Shown: piece by piece, positions 12,469-20,869 of the stretch
Layout of the letters: each line of letters begins with the position of its first letter
Position numbering within the stretch: position 1 is the first letter of the stretch
Virus record (IMG/VR): IMGVR_UViG_3300033545_000002
Location: 1-64,000 of that record
Direction: 5' to 3' (one strand)
From: a virus
DNA: 64,000 nt
Made by a program: the position numbers and the translations under genes
Notes under the pieces: generated by a model
Databases searched by the model: none
Seen by the model: only the letters and a program-made list of their open reading frames with translations
Told to the model about the DNA's origin: nothing

Positions 12469-14610
12469 TCACAAAGGTGCTATTCGTTGATCCCTCATTA
12501 TGTGCCATCTTATAGGCGAACTTACATTGAATCCAGATACTTGAACTAATACAAGATTTGGTGTACCCTGTATCGAGTATCCGGATTGATGCGTTGATAG
12601 TCCGCTAGAAACATAGGGACTGTTATAGGAAATATATGGCGACCCATACGCATTACCGAATCTGGATAGCATGACTGTTTGCTGACCAACTCCGGTAAAA
12701 TGTTGAACGGTATCGTATGAAAAATAAGATAGGTTAAAAACTCCTGAACTATTTGGGGGCAATGCAAGCGTATCGGCTGTAACGTACGCGGCGGTGGTTG
12801 CTAATATTGAGTGAGAGTATATACTATCCAGTACTACCTTGCCGCCGCTCCCCGGAGAGATTGGTCCGATTGGGATAGACCCACCTACCGTAATGGTAGC
12901 CGTGACAGTTGTTTGTTTGTACTGATCATCCGTTGCGATGATCTGGATAGTATGCGTCCCGGTAGTGAGCCCTGAAATGGTTGTGGTCGCACTATAGGGT
13001 TGAGCGATCGTCGAAGTGGGGCAACCGTGAAGGGTCGTTTCCGATACCCGGATGTTGTTGACCGTGTGGCCACCGGCTGCTGTTATAGTGGGGCTGAAAC
13101 TGGTAGATGTACTCGTTATCGTCTGATTCGACCATCCGGTGACGGTTGGGGGCGCTTCCGAATAGTAGGTATAGGAGCTGCAATAGGTAGCCGTAGGAAG
13201 GGTATCGCAATAGGGGGAGTGACGCGCTACTCCCGCTACATCATTGAAGGGAAAGATCATATCGAGCCCCAGATGACTGCGAGAAGCCGTGTCGTAACTG
13301 TTAGGATAGATACTCTCCGGATTGCCGGAGATATACTGTTGATCATAGACGCCATTAGCCTGAACGCCAGCCTTGTTTCTGCCCAGAGAATGGAGGACAT
13401 GGTTAATATCTTCGGCGATCGTATAACAACCGAAGGTATGTCCAGCATAAACAGCCAGATAAGTGTGGCAGGAATCAAGTAATTTAGCTTGCACAACCCC
13501 GCTTTCCAATGGAACGGGTGTTTGGTCCTGATCCCATGCCCAAGGTGTTTTAGAGGCCCCGTAAAGCGGTGGACTTCCATAGGTATTCCAATGCGGTTTC
13601 GGGTTGATGCCTAAACTGGAACAAACATCATCTCCCCACCCATACAGATAACCGGTATTGAGGATAGCGTAGGTGCAAATATCCCCAAATCCAAAGGAGG
13701 ATATCGATCCGGCCGTCAGGCCTATGTTCGTCATCACATTGGTTGGAGTTGTCGGAGAGCTACCCAGTGTTCCGCACCACGTCTGGTAATTGAATCCCCA
13801 TCCGTATAAATTTCCGTCTGTCCCGAGATAGGCGAACCAGTAGACGCCGAGATCGATTTGTTTAGGAGTGGCGGCCAGCCCGGTCAATTTGTGGAGCGTC
13901 AGGTCCGAAGTCCCATTACCAGTGAAGGAAGAACTATTGCCAGAGGTATAGATTTTCCTTACCCCCGTTCCGTTTTTGGTCAGCACCATCAGGATGGCAT
14001 CCCCCTTGGCGTCGATGATGGTATCCCCTGCATCAAACCCCGTAATCGGAACAAAATAGCCGTTGTCTGTGGTAGGGTTCGAACCATTTCCGCGAATGCC
14101 GCCTTCAAGCAATCCTGCCGCCCATAGGGTGTCGCCCTGCGCCCCGGATTTCCATGCTAGACAAAATGATCCGAACGTATTGGCAGAAGCAAAACACCCT
14201 GTAATGTTGTTGAAGACATGGCCCATACTGTCTTGTGTGACTGCGGTAAACTGACTTTGATTGCCGGCCGATCCACCCAGCCCCAGAGAATGGTTGTCGT
14301 TGATGCCCGTTCCGTATAAAATACCTTTTCGAATGGCAAACTGACTATGCAGGCACGACGACCCTCCGGTCACGCTATCCAGTGTCGCACCAGAACCTGC
14401 AATCTGTCCCGGACAAAGAAGGCCCGGCTTTCCATTGGTTCCAGGGGAGCTATTTCCAACTGCTCCGCCGATGTTGCCGCTTCCGAATCGCATGTTCACG
14501 ATATCGGCGTATCCGCACTGATATTCACCGGGCCAGACGATATATTGAGGGGATTGGGCAGACACGCAAGTTGCCAGAAAGATCAACGCGATGGTCAATA
14601 GTTTTCTCAT
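12469..14610 (-). CDS. Sec-exported RCC1-like propeller and Ig-like protein (713 aa)
   Basis: The start at 14610 (MRKLLTIALIFLATCVSAQ) shares ATGA with the stop of the preceding gene and gives a clean signal peptide. Residues ~95-350 contain RCC1-type units (GILYGTGINDNHSLGLGG, NLYGWGFNYQTWCGTLG, GYLYGWGDDVCSSLG), suggesting a beta propeller. An Ig/FN3-like domain lies at ~490-570 (PPTVTGWSNQTITS...TGTHTIQIIATDD). The C terminus is beta-rich. It is probably a receptor- or surface-binding fibre protein, but the signal peptide would send it out of the cell. Its stop lies at the IS right end. Confidence 0.65.
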   Translation of the reverse strand: MRKLLTIALIFLATCVSAQSPQYIVWPGEYQCGYADIVNMRFGSGNIGGAVGNSSPGTNGKPGLLCPGQIAGSGATLDSVTGGSSCLHSQFAIRKGILYGTGINDNHSLGLGGSAGNQSQFTAVTQDSMGHVFNNITGCFASANTFGSFCLAWKSGAQGDTLWAAGLLEGGIRGNGSNPTTDNGYFVPITGFDAGDTIIDAKGDAILMVLTKNGTGVRKIYTSGNSSSFTGNGTSDLTLHKLTGLAATPKQIDLGVYWFAYLGTDGNLYGWGFNYQTWCGTLGSSPTTPTNVMTNIGLTAGSISSFGFGDICTYAILNTGYLYGWGDDVCSSLGINPKPHWNTYGSPPLYGASKTPWAWDQDQTPVPLESGVVQAKLLDSCHTYLAVYAGHTFGCYTIAEDINHVLHSLGRNKAGVQANGVYDQQYISGNPESIYPNSYDTASRSHLGLDMIFPFNDVAGVARHSPYCDTLPTATYCSSYTYYSEAPPTVTGWSNQTITSTSTSFSPTITAAGGHTVNNIRVSETTLHGCPTSTIAQPYSATTTISGLTTGTHTIQIIATDDQYKQTTVTATITVGGSIPIGPISPGSGGKVVLDSIYSHSILATTAAYVTADTLALPPNSSGVFNLSYFSYDTVQHFTGVGQQTVMLSRFGNAYGSPYISYNSPYVSSGLSTHQSGYSIQGTPNLVLVQVSGFNVSSPIRWHIMRDQRIAPL

Positions 14611-14915
14611 TGGCAGGGACATTTAAAGTACTTGTTTGGGTTCATGAACCTGAGATTCCGCTTCTGTTTTTTGGCGTCATACCTCTGCGGATCCCATTGC
14701 TGATAATACTCGAAAGCCATCTCCCTGAAATGTCTGGCTCGCCCATCGTAGAAGACAAAACTGTCTATTTCTCCAGCGTTCCGTGCGCAGATAGCCCGGC
14801 AGCGGTTAATGAAGAAGCTGTCTGTGGTCCGGTGCAGATTACACTGGACGCTATCAGTTTTCTGCGCCATCGCAGCCAGCGGGAGGAAAAAGAATATAGT
14901 TATAACGTATTTCAT
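14607..14915 (-). CDS. Secreted Cys-containing protein (102 aa)
   Basis: MKYVITIFFFLPLAAMAQ is a Sec signal peptide. The mature part has six Cys, including CRAIC in the middle and CPC at the end, which may form disulfides in the periplasm, and a charged C-terminal half (RYDAKKQKRNLRF). ATGA overlap couples it to the RCC1-like gene. No family recognised; perhaps a partner or chaperone of the fibre proteins. Confidence 0.55.
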   Translation of the reverse strand: MKYVITIFFFLPLAAMAQKTDSVQCNLHRTTDSFFINRCRAICARNAGEIDSFVFYDGRARHFREMAFEYYQQWDPQRYDAKKQKRNLRFMNPNKYFKCPCQ

Positions 14916-14927
14916 TTTTGAATATCT

Positions 14928-17900
14928 CTAAAATCCTGTGATAGAATAGTACCAACTGTATTGTGTTGCAGGGGTAAGGGCCGTTGTTCCGGCATTAATT
15001 GTCCAACTTAAGGGTGAGGCTGTGCTGGCATAGACCATTGTTACACCAGACAATAGGGCTGTAGCTGAATTTGCCGGGGTAAGGGTAATGAAGGGTTGGT
15101 TGGTATATCCAGAACTACCAGCAAATGTAATGGTAGCAATAATAGCGTTCGATCCAGAAGGCGTCGTCCCTATGGTAACAAACACTTGCCCCCCAACATT
15201 TGTACCATTAATTGAAATAGTAGGGGATGTTCCAGCTCCACCACCAGCGGCAATTCCGGGAACAGAAGAATTACCGAAAATCAAATTGATGCCAGTTCCG
15301 TTGGCAGTGAAACTCCATATCCCAGTTGCCGTTTTGGTTCCTGCAATCGTTTGTGTTCCGGTGGACAGAATACCCGGATTACTTCCGGTGGCATACCCTA
15401 GCGTTAATGTGTTTCCTGAAATAGTAGCTCCATTGGTATAAGAGGTAGACGGCGAACCTATTGTTGTAACGCCGCCCCCAATTGCTGATACCGGCACTTC
15501 ATCCCAAGCACTATCTGTACGATGAACCAGTATTTGATATCCTGTTCCCGGAGCCCCCGATAGATTATTCAAATATTGTGGAACGGTGAAGTAATTTATT
15601 CGGTTGGTGAAGGCGAAATTGTAGGGATTTCCGGTTAAAAATCCGGCTAAATTAAGGCTATCGCCAACCGGCCAGATGTCTCCCGGTCGTATCACATCAG
15701 GGATGGTCTTTCCGACAATCGTTCCGGCCACCGTCATCGTTCCTGTTGTCGAGGATGAGAAAGTAACTGACGACCGGGTGCAGACCGTTATTACATAAGT
15801 GCCGTTGTAGCCAGATGGGGCAACTCCTGCAATAATGACCTTTGAACCGACTTTGAATGGCGGGATATCCTGCTGGGCGAAAAAGATCGTCACCGCGCTT
15901 CCGGTCGCTGTTATGGATGTGATCGTCAGGTTGTACCAGGTGATGTGAAGGGATGGGAAGCTGTCGAGATTGTTCCCCTGCGGTATGTCCACCATAGCGT
16001 AAGGCGTCTTCATCGAGAACCCCACGCGTTCGGCATCAGCACCGTTGCCTGCAATTATGGCACAACCAGAACATCCGACCTGAGCGTTCTGCCCCAAAGC
16101 CGTGGAATTGGACAGGTTCGCCGTGCTGTCTGCACTGCCGATATTTCCGGCACTATACCCTATATAGGTATTGAATGAGCCGGATGTATTTGCCGTTCCT
16201 GCCGTGTAACCCACTCCCACATTCCCAGTGCCGGTCGTATTTTGAAAAACTGATCGACCTAACCCACTATTGTAATTTCCGTTCGTTGTATAGAAGGCAA
16301 ATTGCCCTATGCCCATATTATAAAGGCCGCTCGTCAAAGTGAAAAGAGACTGCGATCCTTCTGCACTATTACCGCTGCCGGTCGTCAAATGATTTAGGGC
16401 TTGATATCCGTTGGCTGTGTTTTGAGTGGCAGATGAAGTAGTGGCGGAAGCGAGAGCCTGATAACCGACCGCCACGCTTTCAAGACAACCACTACAAGCG
16501 TCCAATGCCTGATTCCCGATAGCCACGTTATCTAGCGAAGTAAGTGCATTTTGCATGGCATTATTCCCGATGGCCGTATTGCCGGTAAAAGATGCTGATG
16601 CTAAACCTTGACCATAAAGTGCGTATCTTCCAAGGGCGGTATTATCTGTGGGGGTGACACCTATACCCCCCGCATAAAAGCCAATATAATTGTCATACAA
16701 ACCAGTCCGATAGTTGACAGGAGAGGCCGGATAACAAAAACACAATCCTTCCGTATCCACAATAACAGGTCCTCGCCCAAGTTCATAATTGTTTACTAGC
16801 AAATCCCCAGTGGCAAAAGTGGCTATGTATGGGCTATTGGATTGGGTCAATTTACTCGGATAGGGGATAAAGCTCCCCACCGTAAGATCATTAGCGATTA
16901 CCCCAAACCCCTGTACCTCCAAACCCCCTACTCTTTGTAGAGAAGGGATAGCGGCCAATATAGCGTTCTTTATGTTGTAATGACCCGAACCGTTCGGATG
17001 TAAACTGTCGGACCAAACAGCAGCGTAACCGTCTCTGGCCTGCGTGTAGGCGTAGGCATTTGCGAATAAAGTCCCGAGCGAAGTCGCTGTCGTTTGCATT
17101 TGTGTGACGTAGGGAAGAAAAAGGGCATTATTCGTTGAGCCGGAGTAAGGTGCGCCGATCCAAATAATCTGATTGAGCGACCAGCCTCTGGCAACGCAGG
17201 TATCGGTCACGGTAACCATCGCTGCCGCGAAAGTTGTTGTAGTAATCGGCGCGTCTCTGGCGTCATTGGCGAGATATTCGAAAGTGATATATCTGTAGTT
17301 GCTATTCCAGCGGGGGATATCGGCGATACGATCGATCATTGAACTGTCACCCGTCGACCGTTTAACGAGGGTTGTTCCTGATATTCCTCTATTCATGCCT
17401 ATAGTTCCCAAATCGTGATTCAGTTGATAGGCAAACCCCAACGAGAGATAAATATTAGCAGTTGCTACGGATGTATGAGGAAGCCCTTGTCCCGATGCGG
17501 TTCCAGCTGTGATAGATGTACCGAAATTCCAAGTTGTATCTACCTGCGAGAATACGGAATCCCCCACTTGATTAACTCGATGCGTAAGATGGTTATTCGC
17601 ATACGCGCTGTCAAATGCTTTAGGACCGCTGAAAGTTTGAGCCGCATTATTGACCATTCCCGGAACGGTTGTCGATGCGCTTTGGGCATAAATACTTGAC
17701 CCATTAATCCTAAGACCATTGGGCAATCCCGCCGCACTGTCGATGGGACCGACGAGCGTCACTCCGCTACCACCCCCACCGCCTCCTGAAGGAATAGGCA
17801 ATTTGTATAATTGCCCTGCAATCGTTTCGATCAATACGCTATCGGTAGACAGGGCCGTGCCCTTTCCTGGTAGCCCAGTAATAAAGAATGGAAATCCTGC

Positions 17901-19397
17901 TGTAAAAATCGTATCCGGTTGGTAAAATGTCCCGTAAGATGTCCCCAATTGAATAGAATCCCCATGAGTTCCGGCAGGTCCGGTCCCCTCAACAGCATAT
18001 ATAAAAAACGGTTGTCCCCACTTCCACCCTATTTTCCCTGTTGCCGGATCAATGGTTACTAGACTATCGTTTACCGTCCCGGTGAACCCGCTTCCGGTAT
18101 AATTATTAAACTCCGCTTGCCCTGTTGACAATAGGGTTATCCCGGAAGTAGCCCCAATAGCTAAAGATGCGGAATTGCCCGTCGTACTGGACAGGGTGGC
18201 GGCAGCATCGGAATTGAACGTCCGGCCCCACACATGAGAAGCAGCGTCTGAAGAACTTCCAATGGCATACGTGTTGTTTGCCGCAAAACTGATGCTAGAC
18301 CCCATTGCTATTCCACCATTGAATGTATTGGTGGCCGTGAACGTTTGAACAGACCCCAATAGCGCAATAGAGCCGCTTGCCCATCCGTTAAGTATAGAAA
18401 TTGATGGAACGGAGAATGCAGCCGGAGCGGAAGATCCGGTGTTATTCATGAATACCGAGTTGGCCGCTGCATTAACTGCTGTAAACGTCAGAGTAGACCC
18501 AGACACCCCATTGGTGAACAAAGGAGAGAAGCCACCACCGCCTGTCAAAGATCCGCCGCCTGAGCCGCTGGAAGCCACCGTTATTTGCCCTGCCGCATTA
18601 TATGTAAGAGCGCAATTGGTACAAGTTCCTGCCGTAATAACAGAGAGTAATGTCGGGTTAGGATAAGTCCCGGCCAATGCCCCACCTGCCCCTATCCCTG
18701 TAATCCCAGTTATATATCCAGGACCATTGGTGAATGATGAAAGATTAGTAGGGAAAGTAGCCAACGATAGGTCTCCCCTAAAATATTGTGAGGTAGATCC
18801 GAGGGTTATAGTCCCTTGTTTGGACGCCAAATCGGAAGTGAGATTTGTTACTTGGCTTTCAGCTATCTGAATAGGAATTGAGCCAGCTATGGTGATCAAT
18901 CCCTTCCCGTTGACTGTAAAATCGGCAACATGAGCCGCATCTCCAAAAGACCCAACGTTTGTATTAACGGTTGCGAGAGTGAACGCCTGACTTCCAGACC
19001 CCGGTCCCGCTGTTCCATCGCCCGTAAGTTGAGTGATACCGCCTCCAACCGCGCAGGTCGGACATAGTATGCTGTCATTCCTGAAAACTATGGGAGAAAC
19101 TCCCGTCAAAGAAGCTATTCCACCCCCTTTGCCTATTTCCTCCCATGTCGCTCCTGTCCATAACCATAATGCGGTATCAATGCCAGTATGTACATATCCG
19201 ACGACGGTGAAAGGAAATTTAGGGGTAAAAGTTGGAGTCCTGTTGGGAAATATATGTCCACTATCATCCTGCATCCAACCAATTCTGTAGTATCCAGTTG
19301 AATACGGGGAGGGAAATCCGGATGGGGCCGGAAGCTGCGCTTTAGCTCCAAAAAATGTCATCAACAAAAGAGACCATATAAGTATTTTAGTTCGCAT
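14928..19397 (-). CDS. Giant Sec-exported tail-fibre-like protein with SGNH hydrolase
   Basis: 1489 residues. A signal peptide (MRTKILIWSLLLMTFFGAKAQ) is followed by Gly/Ser/Thr-rich beta repeats. Residues ~620-810 form an SGNH/GDSL esterase: FGTSITAGTASGQG (Ser block), a central GISGTTL, EYLANDARD (Asn block) and SDSLHPNGSGHYN (Asp-His dyad). Such domains remove O-acetyl groups from glycans. Residues ~910-1100 show ~14-residue repeats (TALGRYALYG, NTAIGNNAMQ, NVAIGNQALD) of the YadA-head type that form trimeric coils. The architecture fits a receptor-binding depolymerase or deacetylase. Overlaps the upstream gene by 11 bases. Confidence 0.7.
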   Translation of the reverse strand: MRTKILIWSLLLMTFFGAKAQLPAPSGFPSPYSTGYYRIGWMQDDSGHIFPNRTPTFTPKFPFTVVGYVHTGIDTALWLWTGATWEEIGKGGGIASLTGVSPIVFRNDSILCPTCAVGGGITQLTGDGTAGPGSGSQAFTLATVNTNVGSFGDAAHVADFTVNGKGLITIAGSIPIQIAESQVTNLTSDLASKQGTITLGSTSQYFRGDLSLATFPTNLSSFTNGPGYITGITGIGAGGALAGTYPNPTLLSVITAGTCTNCALTYNAAGQITVASSGSGGGSLTGGGGFSPLFTNGVSGSTLTFTAVNAAANSVFMNNTGSSAPAAFSVPSISILNGWASGSIALLGSVQTFTATNTFNGGIAMGSSISFAANNTYAIGSSSDAASHVWGRTFNSDAAATLSSTTGNSASLAIGATSGITLLSTGQAEFNNYTGSGFTGTVNDSLVTIDPATGKIGWKWGQPFFIYAVEGTGPAGTHGDSIQLGTSYGTFYQPDTIFTAGFPFFITGLPGKGTALSTDSVLIETIAGQLYKLPIPSGGGGGGSGVTLVGPIDSAAGLPNGLRINGSSIYAQSASTTVPGMVNNAAQTFSGPKAFDSAYANNHLTHRVNQVGDSVFSQVDTTWNFGTSITAGTASGQGLPHTSVATANIYLSLGFAYQLNHDLGTIGMNRGISGTTLVKRSTGDSSMIDRIADIPRWNSNYRYITFEYLANDARDAPITTTTFAAAMVTVTDTCVARGWSLNQIIWIGAPYSGSTNNALFLPYVTQMQTTATSLGTLFANAYAYTQARDGYAAVWSDSLHPNGSGHYNIKNAILAAIPSLQRVGGLEVQGFGVIANDLTVGSFIPYPSKLTQSNSPYIATFATGDLLVNNYELGRGPVIVDTEGLCFCYPASPVNYRTGLYDNYIGFYAGGIGVTPTDNTALGRYALYGQGLASASFTGNTAIGNNAMQNALTSLDNVAIGNQALDACSGCLESVAVGYQALASATTSSATQNTANGYQALNHLTTGSGNSAEGSQSLFTLTSGLYNMGIGQFAFYTTNGNYNSGLGRSVFQNTTGTGNVGVGYTAGTANTSGSFNTYIGYSAGNIGSADSTANLSNSTALGQNAQVGCSGCAIIAGNGADAERVGFSMKTPYAMVDIPQGNNLDSFPSLHITWYNLTITSITATGSAVTIFFAQQDIPPFKVGSKVIIAGVAPSGYNGTYVITVCTRSSVTFSSSTTGTMTVAGTIVGKTIPDVIRPGDIWPVGDSLNLAGFLTGNPYNFAFTNRINYFTVPQYLNNLSGAPGTGYQILVHRTDSAWDEVPVSAIGGGVTTIGSPSTSYTNGATISGNTLTLGYATGSNPGILSTGTQTIAGTKTATGIWSFTANGTGINLIFGNSSVPGIAAGGGAGTSPTISINGTNVGGQVFVTIGTTPSGSNAIIATITFAGSSGYTNQPFITLTPANSATALLSGVTMVYASTASPLSWTINAGTTALTPATQYSWYYSITGF

Positions 19398-19821
19398 AAC
19401 TGTACATTATTATATATGTCTGCCCGGCTTGTACCGCCTGATTGAAAGTTATTGTCATGCTTGTATTACCGGTGTACGAAACCGTGTAGCTTACCTGAGT
19501 GTCATCATCCCGATCTAAAACAACACCGCCCAAAATTACGTTCACGCTGTCTTGTATGATATTGGCCTGATTAATCGGCAATACCGTTTGCCCTGCCGTC
19601 ATCGGCGAACCAACATCCCCTATAGTAAACTGTAATGGAACAAAGACAATGCTATTCAGGAAGCAAGTAATAAGGCTTCCCATTGTCCTATGAGCATAGC
19701 CAACCGTATAGTTTCCGTTAGCATCCAATCCGCCTATCGCGTTGGCAACCACTATCAATTCATTTGGTCCGGGACATCCGGTCAATATGGGGTATGAGAT
19801 TTCGTCGATAGTACACGCCAT
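19387..19821 (-). CDS. Beta-rich virion-associated protein (144 aa)
   Basis: A small beta protein (MACTIDEISYPILTGCPGPN...) with VNVILGGVVLDRDDDTQVSY TVSY and a C-terminal TYIIMYSYAN, resembling the carbohydrate-binding or Ig-like adaptor proteins near phage tails. It precedes and overlaps the giant fibre gene, so it may be the fibre's adaptor. Family not recognised. Confidence 0.5.
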   Translation of the reverse strand: MACTIDEISYPILTGCPGPNELIVVANAIGGLDANGNYTVGYAHRTMGSLITCFLNSIVFVPLQFTIGDVGSPMTAGQTVLPINQANIIQDSVNVILGGVVLDRDDDTQVSYTVSYTGNTSMTITFNQAVQAGQTYIIMYSYAN

Positions 19822-19831
19822 AGTTTTAAAA

Positions 19832-20236
19832 TTAATTCCTCACAACCTGACAACCGAATCTTGTCACACCACACCCGAATCTCGTTACATTGTAGCCGCC
19901 AGAGCAATTATTGAAAATAGTTACGTTACATCCATACCGTTGCACAAGGCAATTGTTTCTTGTCACAATCGCCGGAGCGCAAACGATCTTACAAGCATTA
20001 TTCATGTACTGTGTAAATTGGAATACTCCTGTAAATTGAGTACTCCCAAAGACTTGACCTGCATAATAGATTAGAAAAACCTTTTTGGCGACAATACACT
20101 CTGTCTTTGTGTACTGCCGGATGATATCGCATCCTAATGGTTTTACTAAGTCACACCTAAGATTGAAGACCTTTGGAAATTCAAGAATTTTACCGTCAAC
20201 CGTGTCGGCCAAAAAGATAAAAGTCTTGTATGCCAT
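19832..20236 (-). CDS. Cys-rich protein with GC.VTRFGC repeats (134 aa)
   Basis: The N-terminal half is an ordinary beta/alpha segment (MAYKTFIFLADTVDGKILEF). The C-terminal 35 residues repeat a ~7-residue unit: RYGCNVTIFNNC, YNVTRFGCGVTRFGCQVVRN. The regular Cys placement suggests a disulfide ladder or metal site on a small beta-solenoid. It lies between a CHAP-like protein and fibre genes, so a virion role is inferred. Confidence 0.5.
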   Translation of the reverse strand: MAYKTFIFLADTVDGKILEFPKVFNLRCDLVKPLGCDIIRQYTKTECIVAKKVFLIYYAGQVFGSTQFTGVFQFTQYMNNACKIVCAPAIVTRNNCLVQRYGCNVTIFNNCSGGYNVTRFGCGVTRFGCQVVRN

Positions 20237-20237
20237 G

Positions 20238-20777
20238 TCATGCTATTTCTCGATTGGGGGGATAAATGAACCCCTTAAGATTTAATTTCTCTCTACTGAA
20301 AGGCTGATCAATTGATTTGCCTTTCGATTCCTTTACCTGAATAAAATGTCCATCGCTTCCCGTTAAAATCCTTCCTTCTATGATATCGAATGAATCCTTA
20401 TTTGGCGACACATCCGAAACGATGCCCAAATGACCCTGCCAGGATTGACCCCGTACCCATACGGCTATCGCCCCTTTTTGAGGAAGATTCCCCGTCTGAT
20501 ATTCCCGGCATCCCCGGAAATTGGCATGGGTGGCAACTGGCGAAGGACAGAACAACCGATCCAATCGCTGACGTTCCGTGGTAGTCTCGCGGCCTATCGC
20601 TATCTGCCAAACTAATTCAACAAAAACGGTGGCGGCTGCAAATTGCAACTCCCATCCGAAGTGAATTAATTTGGCCTGATACATCGGCTCCCTAAATTCT
20701 CTTGAATCGTTGAAGTTTTTGTCGCCTAGAAATTCTTTTGCTGTAACTACGACCTTTTCCCATAACATCGTTGGCAT
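20238..20777 (-). CDS. CHAP/NlpC-like fold protein without a catalytic Cys
   Basis: The 179-residue protein has the back half of a CHAP-type amidase/peptidase: PQKGAIAVWVRGQSWQGHLGIVSDV with the catalytic-type His, followed by FDIIEGR. In the helix where the family has its nucleophile (WCAxxV-type), this protein reads WELQFAAATVFVELVWQ with no Cys; the only two Cys lie ~25 residues later. It may be an inactive, glycan-binding relative or use another residue. It starts downstream of two direct repeats (20829-20869). Confidence 0.55.
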   Translation of the reverse strand: MPTMLWEKVVVTAKEFLGDKNFNDSREFREPMYQAKLIHFGWELQFAAATVFVELVWQIAIGRETTTERQRLDRLFCPSPVATHANFRGCREYQTGNLPQKGAIAVWVRGQSWQGHLGIVSDVSPNKDSFDIIEGRILTGSDGHFIQVKESKGKSIDQPFSREKLNLKGFIYPPNREIA

Positions 20778-20828
20778 GAAATGACCTTTGGGAATGAAAA
20801 TTAGGTCTATAGAGCGAGTAAATAGGTG

Positions 20829-20869
20829 CTTTGTCCCTACAAATGAAGATATTCTTTGTCCCTACAAAT
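20829..20869. repeat. Two 16-bp direct repeats, each a small inverted repeat
   Basis: CTTTGTCCCTACAAAT occurs at 20829-20844 and 20854-20869, 25 bases apart. Each copy contains TTTGT-CCCT-ACAAA, a 5-bp inverted repeat. They lie right after the stop of the ATP-grasp gene and before the CHAP-like gene, where they could be an operator, an RNA element or a recombination scar. Confidence 0.8.
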
